From: Ascoidea tarda (nom. inval.)
Lineage: Eukaryota > Ascomycota > Saccharomycetes > Ascoideales > Ascoideaceae
NCBI GenBank assembly: GCA_030560485.1
Contig: JAKTTS010000033.1
Location: 1 to 57,067 of the forward strand
Length of the DNA stretch: 57,067 nt
Direction: 5' to 3'
Positions within the stretch are counted from its first letter, which is position 1, and the number at the start of each line of letters is the position of its first letter. Shown here piece by piece: positions 50,557 through 57,067 of this stretch. Position numbers and translations under genes: made by a program. Below the pieces are notes generated by a model. That model saw nothing but the letters and a program-made list of their open reading frames with translations. It was not told where the DNA came from and searched no databases.

Positions 50557-52671
50557 ATGTATCCTGAACCAATTAAGAAAAGTAGACAAAATGTATTAGA
50601 GGGATTACCACCTCACATCCTCAAAAATATTTTCACCAAACTTTCATTTAAACACAGATTTTTGTTTATTTCATCATTGAATCCAATTATCAAAGTGACA
50701 TGTCTGCAGCTTTTGTTTGAAAAAATTGAATTTATTTCTTGCAGTTGTAAAAAATATGGTTTAGCTGTAAGCAGGAAGATTAAAGAACAGTTTATTTTAA
50801 AATTGAACCTTAAAGACACTGCGCTTTTTAAAAAATATTTGAACCGGTTCTCCCGAAACATATATTTCAAAATAGATTTACCTAGCCAAGAACTATTAAA
50901 CAGACGTCAAGATATAATTAATCTGTTAAGTAATGTGAGAACAATTGCAATCCTAATTCAAAAAGTTTCGTTGTATGATTATACTTTTCCTTGCCGGCAG
51001 CCCATACTACTTGTTGAATTTTGGAAATGTATTTCATTATTGAAAGATATCCTACTTTTTCATAGAAAAACATTAAATGCAATAACGGTAAATTTTGATT
51101 TTGGAATTACAAACAACAATTTTCTGATCCTATTTTCAGCTTATACTGGGTCAGTACATGAAGAATCAAGAATAAAAGGGTTTGATTCTCAATATCTTTT
51201 TTCAGATAAATGTATAAATTATGGATTATTTAATTTAAAAAAATTAGAATTGGATGGAATGGCTCTTACAAAAATTGGGTCCGGCGTGCTAAATTTAAAC
51301 AATTTAAAATATTTCCAACTGATTAATAACAACTTCGGCAATTTGAAGAAAATTCGATTCTCTGAGGAGCTAAAATACTTGGTTTTAAATTTAAATGGAA
51401 TTACTCGTATAAAAAACGTTTCATTTCTGAATAATTTGGTCAAATTAGTATTATCTGGAAACAAAATAACAACATTTGACAATCTTAGTGGATGTGAAAA
51501 TCTAGTTCAACTAAATTTAGATTGTAATTCTATTTCAAAAATTAATAACGTATCCCAATTCAAAAACCTAAGGCGTCTCTATTTGCAATTTAATTCAATC
51601 AAATGTATCGAAAATTTAAGTTCATTATTAAACTTGGAAGAATTATATCTTGATCATAATTCAATTTATGATATTCAAACCCTTAAATACTTATCAAATT
51701 TAAAAGTTTTAAAATTATCTTTTAATTCCATTCAAAGTATAGATAACTGTTTTGATGGTTTTTTTGGTTTACAGACGCTATTTTTAATAAATAACCGTAT
51801 TAGAAAAATTGGAGCTTTTTCTAAAAAATTGATGAATTTAAACACAATCAATTTGTCTCATAACCAAATAAGCAAAATCGAAAATTTAGATAACTTAATC
51901 AACTTGAATTTCTTAAATTTTACACGAAACAATATAACAAAAATTGAAAATTTAGATAACTTGATCAACTTGACTTGCTTGGATTTATCACGAAATGGAA
52001 TCAACATGGTTGAAAACATTGGAAAATTAATTAATATGAGGATTATCAATTTATCAAATAACTGGATTAGTGATTTGAAAATAATGGAAAATGAGGCATA
52101 TTTAGAAAACTTGACTGAGATGAACTTATCCAGTAACAGAATATCTAAAATGGACGATTTGGGTTGTTTTAAAAATTCAAAAACCTTGGACCTATCGAAT
52201 AATTTGATAAAAGTATTAATACCTATGGATCAATTAAGCGGCTGTTCACATATCAATCTAGAGTCTAATGCAATAGATCATATTGAAAATGAATCAAAAA
52301 ATGATAGAATGCGGTCAATATTAAAAACAATGCTGAGAAAAAAAAACGCTTTTCCACTTCAAGAAAGTACTGAGATGACATTGAATTTGATGTTGAATCC
52401 ATTAACACGGATAAATGGGCTATCCAAATGGAGCAATTTAACTCATTTGATTTTGCCAGAAAGCATATCACGCATTGATAAAAGAGACCTTTTACAATTA
52501 AGAAATATAAAAGAGATGGAATTACCAAGACGTTCAAACGTCTCCTCGAGAACATTAAACAAGTTAAAAAAAAAATTCCCCAATCTTAAAATTAAGTTTA
52601 TTATGAATGATTTTCAAACTTCACAGAATCGACTAGATTTTTCAAATATGGCCAATCTATTTGGGAGATAG
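50557..52671 (+). CDS. F-box-like / leucine-rich-repeat protein (SDS22-type repeats), long paralogue
   Basis: A 704-residue protein. Residues 13-45 are F-box-like (LEGLPPHILKNIFTKLSF). A middle region without repeats (50-215) follows, then about fifteen SDS22-type LRRs from about 225 to 580 (NLVQLNLDCNSISKI, NLEELYLDHNSIYDI, NLTCLDLSRNGINMV and so on). A less regular C-terminal domain has three further LRR-like units. It shares architecture and the opening LPPH-x-x-x-x-IF with the protein at 15245-16441. An SCF substrate receptor role is inference. The gene sits between inverted repeats A and B and carries at least five CTG codons, more than any neighbour I scanned. Two of them (51319 and 51427) fall on consensus Leu positions of LRRs. 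The start is the ATG at 50557. Confidence 0.82.
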   Translation: MYPEPIKKSRQNVLEGLPPHILKNIFTKLSFKHRFLFISSLNPIIKVTCLQLLFEKIEFISCSCKKYGLAVSRKIKEQFILKLNLKDTALFKKYLNRFSRNIYFKIDLPSQELLNRRQDIINLLSNVRTIAILIQKVSLYDYTFPCRQPILLVEFWKCISLLKDILLFHRKTLNAITVNFDFGITNNNFLILFSAYTGSVHEESRIKGFDSQYLFSDKCINYGLFNLKKLELDGMALTKIGSGVLNLNNLKYFQLINNNFGNLKKIRFSEELKYLVLNLNGITRIKNVSFLNNLVKLVLSGNKITTFDNLSGCENLVQLNLDCNSISKINNVSQFKNLRRLYLQFNSIKCIENLSSLLNLEELYLDHNSIYDIQTLKYLSNLKVLKLSFNSIQSIDNCFDGFFGLQTLFLINNRIRKIGAFSKKLMNLNTINLSHNQISKIENLDNLINLNFLNFTRNNITKIENLDNLINLTCLDLSRNGINMVENIGKLINMRIINLSNNWISDLKIMENEAYLENLTEMNLSSNRISKMDDLGCFKNSKTLDLSNNLIKVLIPMDQLSGCSHINLESNAIDHIENESKNDRMRSILKTMLRKKNAFPLQESTEMTLNLMLNPLTRINGLSKWSNLTHLILPESISRIDKRDLLQLRNIKEMELPRRSNVSSRTLNKLKKKFPNLKIKFIMNDFQTSQNRLDFSNMANLFGR

Positions 52672-53469
52672 CTTTATGTTGAGAAAAACAATGACTGCTC
52701 TTAAAATAGTAGGTTCAACTAGTTATTATTCAACAAAGTTGATATCCCAAAACTTGTGAGACTACAGCAGGATTTTATACTCAATTTCCTGATATCACAA
52801 TTTTTTATATCATTATTATTTATTTTAATTGAACTTTAGGAAAACTGCAGCACTTTTGAATCTTCTCACCTATTCAATCACATAATCGGCTTATTCAAAT
52901 TTATGACATCCAACACCAAGCCCAAATCCAACTTCTCCAATTTTCATACTCCATTATTCTTTATTACTATGCTTTATTATCTTCGTTACACTAGTGCTTG
53001 TAGTTGCTCCACTTAATTTTTTTAAATGAAGATTTTCTTCTCATTTTCTTTCCCCTGTTCCTATTCTTCTCTTTTTATGATTTCGATTGCACTTGTAGTG
53101 CCTCTCTTTCAATAGCTTACTATTTTTTTTTCCTTACTCCATGATTTCGGCTGAAAAGCATTTAGAAAGGGTAACAGAAAACAGTCGCTATTTCCCTTCA
53201 AGAACGAGCTCTTTCAATCAGATTTGATTTTTCTCGCAAGTTTATATGTATTATTTAACCAGAAACCAGGTGATTTGAGCTTACCACTGGGAATTGTCTG
53301 CTTTCCAGCCTTAATCATGGACCTAAATGTATATACAAAAGAAGGTTGTGATAAAATGGAAACATGTACAAGGTCAGGTTGAGATTAGCAGATTTGTGAT
53401 ATTTACAAGAATCATTATGGATCGTCTTGTATGAGTTTAAGAAGAATTGGCAATGGTGATTCAGGGCTA
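52672..53469. other. Convergent intergenic region, LRR gene and PET117
   Basis: About 800 bp of AT- and pyrimidine-rich sequence. Copy B of the inverted repeat is at 53170-53294. No gene is seen. Confidence 0.6.
53170..53294 (-). repeat. Inverted repeat flanking the LRR gene, copy B
   Basis: Reverse-complement partner of 49775-49895. The two copies lie 3.3 kb apart and bracket only the LRR gene and its flanks. It begins 175 bp beyond the PET117 stop codon. It has no terminal TG...CA and no ORF. Confidence 0.85.
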
Positions 53470-53845
53470 TTATTCATCTTCAGCGGTTAGTGTGACGTTA
53501 GATAGAGGCTGCATTGATTCATATTTTTTCTTCAATTCTATCTGCTCCAAATGTTCGAGTCGATTAAGTTCCTTTTTTCTTTCTTTAGCTAATTGTTCCT
53601 TTAGCCTGTCCTCCTCTTTTTCCTTTACTCTTTTAGCATCCTTTAAGGGGCCCATTGCAATTGCCTATTAAAAGCAGAATCACATTAGTACGATAATCTT
53701 ATATTTATTGAATAAGGCTGACCATGCGGTTTGTGATTCAAAAACATACTTCTCTTTCGGATTCTTGTAGATCATATACCATCACAACTGAAGCAACAGT
53801 GAATAAAGTCGATAGTGCAAACGTTATCTTTGAAGCTCTTGACAT
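53470..53845 (-). CDS. PET117: Cytochrome c oxidase assembly protein PET117 (two exons)
   Basis: A 96-residue mitochondrial protein. Exon 1 is 53750-53845 (32 codons), the intron is 53665-53749 and exon 2 is 53470-53664. The spliced start MSRASKITFALSTLFTVASV is the conserved Pet117 N-terminus with its single membrane segment. It is followed by LQESERE, then GPLKDAKRVKEKEEDR and a Lys/Glu-rich helix, and the ending MQPLSNVTLTAEDE. Pet117 couples haem a synthesis (Cox15) with complex IV assembly at the inner membrane. Exon 2 alone looks like a meaningless 61-codon frame, and only splicing reveals the gene. Confidence 0.9.
53665..53749 (-). other. PET117 intron
   Basis: An 85-nt intron on the minus strand with donor GTATGT, branch site GTACTAAT and acceptor AATAG. 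Phase 0, after codon 32. Confidence 0.9.
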
Positions 53846-55771
53846 TTTGATAATTTAAAACCTGACACGATTTGGTTTGATTTTATTGAATGATAAGCCT
53901 TTCAGCAGATATGGACATCTATAGTAGGTCGTGAAATGATGGGGATTGAAAAAGGCCGAATTAAAGCACATGCTGGAGATGTGTTGTTTACATAAGGAGT
54001 GAGTAATAAATAGATCATACCTTCAGCACCCATACTCCGATTTTTTGTTCACAGCAACCCATAGAGCTGGTGGGGGATAGCGCATCAACCGACCTTTTCC
54101 AAGAGTCGGGAATTAGCACGTGCTCTTTCTGCTAAGAGGTCGGTTTTGTGGGTGGAAATCTGAATGGGACAACAATCCGTGCTCGGAGATACTACCAATC
54201 ACCTTGAGCTACGTCAGTTTTCTTCTCATTCCTTCCTTGATATCTTCCATGAATCCTTTCAACAATGTCTATGAGATTAACAAATCTCTAGAAAATTGGA
54301 AGATGTTCATTTTCAACATCTCGTCCAACTGGTTTTGGTAAATTATATTCTCTTACTCTGTTGGCTCGATACGGTGTTCAATCATTTTGAATCATATCTA
54401 ACTTTTAGAACTATTTAATCCGCTTATTTTTTATTAACCAGTAAATATTTTATAATTACTGCGAATAGTAAAAATTGATATTACATTAATTTTGTTCTTC
54501 TTGAGGGTAAGAGCTGAAGCTTCATCCCTCAATTTGAAGAGTGAGCCATATTCCACTTTGAGTAATTATTCCGTTATTCTCAACATTGAAAGGGAATACA
54601 GAAGTGTTGATTTAAGGATATTTGAGCAATCCGGGCACGGAAATACAGTCGATGCAGTTGTCTCTTGGTTCCAGTTATTTTATGACAATCTTGCACTTTT
54701 ATCATCCTGCCGAGCTTAACGTAGGAAGCACCTCCCAAACACCAGTCACATGTGTCGCATCGACATGAGCTGCAGCGGTTCCAGCGGTTCCAGCAAATTC
54801 GGCACCTCTGTTACCTGCGCTTTTTGAGCTTCTTGTGCTGATTTTTCTGCTTGTTCTGATTCTTCTGGCTGCTCCGGCCGCAAGCCCATCCCGGTAAAAA
54901 CAGCGCCAGCACTGCAGAGCCGACCGCACGCCGCAGCAATCCGTCCGCCGCCAAACAAAGCCTGATCCGTCCCTTAAGCCGAGCGCTTGTCGAACGCGGC
55001 GGGCCAGCCGCTGATCCGCCCGCGTTCTTGTTCTCTTTGCTAATGGTTTCTTCGCACTTTCGCATCAGCACCGCGCCGAGCCCGCGCGAAAGCAGCTCAC
55101 CGCGCGCTTCTGTATTGCTCGGCAGCTGCCTGCGGCTTTTTTGACACGAATCTCTTGATTTTTATTTTATTTTGGGTGAATTTCACAAGTCTTTTTACCC
55201 CAGATTTTTTATTATCGAATTTTCTTAAAGTCTCAAACTCTAAAAATTCTTATTTTTCCAAAAATTCAAATTCCAGCCATCGATTCCTTCAAACCACCAA
55301 CTCCTCTTCCTCCAATCACAGCTCGCGATATCAAGTCAAACTCACCATTAATCATCTGCAAAACAGGAGATTGTGATTCAATCTCTCCCATCTCCTTGCT
55401 TTTAATTATTAACAATACAAAACTGTAATTGCATTCACAACACATTACTCCCAGTTTGGTCATATCGCTTTGGCTCGACGAATCCCATTACTTCATCACT
55501 ATTATCTTCATCCCGATTTTGAAATTTACTCTACTGTTGCAACTTCCACATCTCTTTGTTTCTTTTTGCTTCTCTATATATATACATCGGATTTCCTTTT
55601 TTTTTCTGCCTTTCAATTTTTATTTCTATCATCATCAATAATCCTATAATAATATACTACTATATCATTATATCTTTATCATAATATTGCTTGATTTTTT
55701 ATTCCATATTCTCTTATATCATCACATCTTTTTGTACAAATTACATCCCTTACTCTATCTACTTTTGAAAA
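53846..55771. other. Long divergent region between PET117 and ICL1
   Basis: A 1.93-kb region. 53846-54720 is moderately AT-rich with two short frames (54120-54341 and 54492-54719) that lack a usable start and a family match. 54720-55145 is strikingly GC-rich and contains CSRE-like motifs. 55145-55771 is a pyrimidine-rich leader with a TATATATATA near 55577, typical of a strongly regulated yeast promoter. Confidence 0.6.
54937..54972. promoter_or_regulatory. Two carbon-source-response-like motifs upstream of ICL1
   Basis: CAATCCGTCCG (54937-54947) differs at one position from the Cat8/Sip4 CSRE consensus CCRTYCRTCCG. A second ATCCGTCC lies 26 bp downstream. Isocitrate lyase genes are classic Cat8/Sip4 targets, so the location fits. 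The motif match is by eye. Confidence 0.4.
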
Positions 55772-57054
55772 ATGGTTTACACTGCAATTAACGTCGACGA
55801 AGAAGAACAATTCTTCCAACAACAAGTCAAAGAAATCGAAGAATGGTGGGCTCAACCAAGATGGAGCAGCACTAAACGTATCTACACTGCTGAAGATATC
55901 GCTAGAAAGAGAGGTACTTTAAAAATTGAATATCCATCCTCCCAACAAGCCAAGAAGTTATTCAAATTATTAACTGAACATGACAAAAACAAGACTGCTT
56001 CTTTCACTTTCGGTGCTTTAGACCCAGTTCACGTCGCTCAAATGGCTAAATATTTGGACAGTATCTATGTTTCCGGATGGCAATGTTCCTCAACTGCTTC
56101 TACCTCAAATGAACCATCCCCAGATTTAGCTGATTATCCAATGGACACTGTTCCAAACAAAGTCCAACACTTGTGGTTTGCTCAATTGTTCCATGACAGA
56201 AAACAAAGAGAAGACAGATTAAAAGTATCCAAGGAAGAAAGAGCCAAATTGAACTACATTGACTTCTTAAGACCAATTGTTGCCGACGGTGACACCGGTC
56301 ATGGTGGTATCACTGCTATCATTAAATTAACCAAATTGTTCATCGAAAGAGGTGCTGCTGGTATCCATATTGAAGATCAAGCTCCAGGTACCAAGAAATG
56401 TGGTCATATGGCTGGTAAAGTCTTAGTCCCAGTGCAAGAACACATCAACAGATTGGTTGCTATTAGAACTTCTGCTGATATCATGGGCTCTGACTTGTTA
56501 TGTGTTGCCAGAACTGATTCCGAAGCTGCCACTTTATTGACCTCCACCATCGATGCCAGAGACCACTACTTTGTCATTGGTTCCACCAACCCAGATCTCC
56601 CAGACTTGATCTCAGTCATGACCGAAGCTGAATCCAATGGTATTTACGGTGACGAATTAGCTGCCATTGAAGCTGACTGGGTCTCTAAAGCTGGTCTTAA
56701 ACTATTCCACCAACATGTCATTGACACCATTGAAGCTGGCGACTACCCAAACAAAGCTGAATTGATCAAAGAATTCACCTCTGTTGTCACTCCAACCTCT
56801 GGTACCTCAAACAAACAAGCCAGAGCCTTGGCCAAAAAATTGTTAGGCAAAGACCTCTACTTCAACTGGGAATCCCCAAGAGTCAGAGAAGGCTACTACA
56901 GATACCAAGGTGGTACTCAATGTGCTGTCAACAGAGCCAGAGCCTTTGCTCCTTATGCCGATATCATTTGGATGGAATCCAGATTACCAGACATTGACCA
57001 AGCTATTGAATTTGCTACTGGTGTTAAATCCTTATATCCTGACCAATGGTTATC
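55772..57054 (+). CDS. ICL1: Isocitrate lyase, 3' end missing at the contig edge
   Basis: The first 427 residues of isocitrate lyase, the glyoxylate-shunt enzyme that splits isocitrate into succinate and glyoxylate. The start ([25 protein letters not shown], in pieces) follows directly on the ATG at 55772. Family motifs include [44 protein letters not shown] with the catalytic KKCGH (Cys near residue 210), [13 protein letters not shown] and [17 protein letters not shown]. Codon bias is very strong, indicating high expression. About 120-130 C-terminal residues are expected but absent. The frame appears to continue for four more codons only because an adapter happens to stay open. Regulation by carbon source is suggested by CSRE-like motifs upstream. 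Confidence 0.97.
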
Positions 57055-57067
57055 AGATCGGAAGAGC
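57055..57067 (+). other. Illumina TruSeq adapter remnant (assembly artefact)
   Basis: The last 13 bases are AGATCGGAAGAGC, the common start of the TruSeq adapter. They interrupt isocitrate lyase in a conserved region. They are not genomic, so the real contig end is 57054. Confidence 0.97.

Noticed and set aside
49775-53294. The inverted repeats as LTRs or termini of a known transposon
   Set aside because: No TG...CA ends, no visible target-site duplication, no transposase or reverse-transcriptase frame, and LTRs of one element would be direct repeats.
54120-54341. 73-codon frame with a hydrophobic segment upstream of ICL1
   Set aside because: The first ATG leaves only 30 codons. Joining it across a possible intron (branch-like CTAAC near 54400) creates an immediate stop. 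No family match.
54492-54719. 75-codon frame with a protein-like composition (NIEREYRSVDLRIFEQSG)
   Set aside because: It has no ATG, and I could not find an upstream exon that splices in frame. It could be a gene remnant, but I cannot name the source.
54702-55071. Minus-strand frames in the GC-rich part of the ICL1 promoter
   Set aside because: Long open frames are expected in GC-rich DNA. Codon use and composition do not resemble genes of this genome.

Overview
This is nuclear DNA of a budding yeast (Saccharomycotina). The evidence is a dense gene set that matches Saccharomyces genes one for one (TUM1, RIX1, CLP1, APC5, RPL21, MTR3, VPH1, a CRH1-type gene, REV3, ATG29, DED1, PET117, ICL1). 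There are few, 5'-placed introns with GTATGT donors and CTAAC/CTAAT branch sites. One tRNA-Val(AAC) gene is nearly identical to the yeast consensus. Genes are AT-rich, and fast-evolving proteins carry long Asn, Asp and Ser runs. The RPL21 promoter pairs CACGTG with a TAGGGTTTT box, which suggests a lineage outside the Rap1-dependent Saccharomyces group. The last 13 bases are an Illumina adapter, so position 57054 is the real end of an assembled contig.

Layout. 0.2-5.5 kb: TUM1 (sulfur relay), RIX1 (60S assembly), CLP1 (mRNA 3' end formation, one intron). 5.7-11.6 kb: a large coiled-coil protein and an amino-acid permease. 11.6-15.2 kb: a gene-poor AT-rich stretch holding a decayed, inverted copy of the promoter and N-terminus of the coiled-coil gene, plus a second copy of a block from the permease promoter. 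15.2-17.9 kb: a small F-box-like/LRR protein and tRNA-Val. 17.9-30.7 kb: APC5, RPL21, a strongly diverged valyl-tRNA synthetase paralogue, MTR3 and VPH1. 31.5-46.3 kb: a CRH1-type cell-wall transglycosylase, REV3 with a 45-bp minisatellite, an unrecognised coiled-coil protein, a DCAF4-like WD protein, a possible roadblock-fold protein and an unusually long ATG29. 47.4-57 kb: DED1, a second and larger F-box-like/LRR gene lying between a pair of inverted repeats, PET117 (spliced) and the 5' three quarters of ICL1.

The genes are ordinary housekeeping neighbours, not one pathway. Several act in RNA and translation (RIX1, CLP1, RPL21, MTR3, DED1, tRNA-Val). The most unusual items are: (1) the ValRS-like protein, whose HIGH, KMSKS and amino-acid pocket signatures are altered while its editing domain and C-terminal coiled coil remain recognisable; (2) the LRR gene bracketed by about 120-bp inverted repeats; (3) the patchwork of duplicated, decayed segments between 11.9 and 15.0 kb.

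Several true starts differ from the longest open frame. Four genes begin in a short upstream exon (CLP1, RPL21, VPH1, PET117). For the coiled-coil gene, APC5, MTR3, the CRH1-type gene, REV3, the roadblock-like gene and ATG29 I chose the first ATG.
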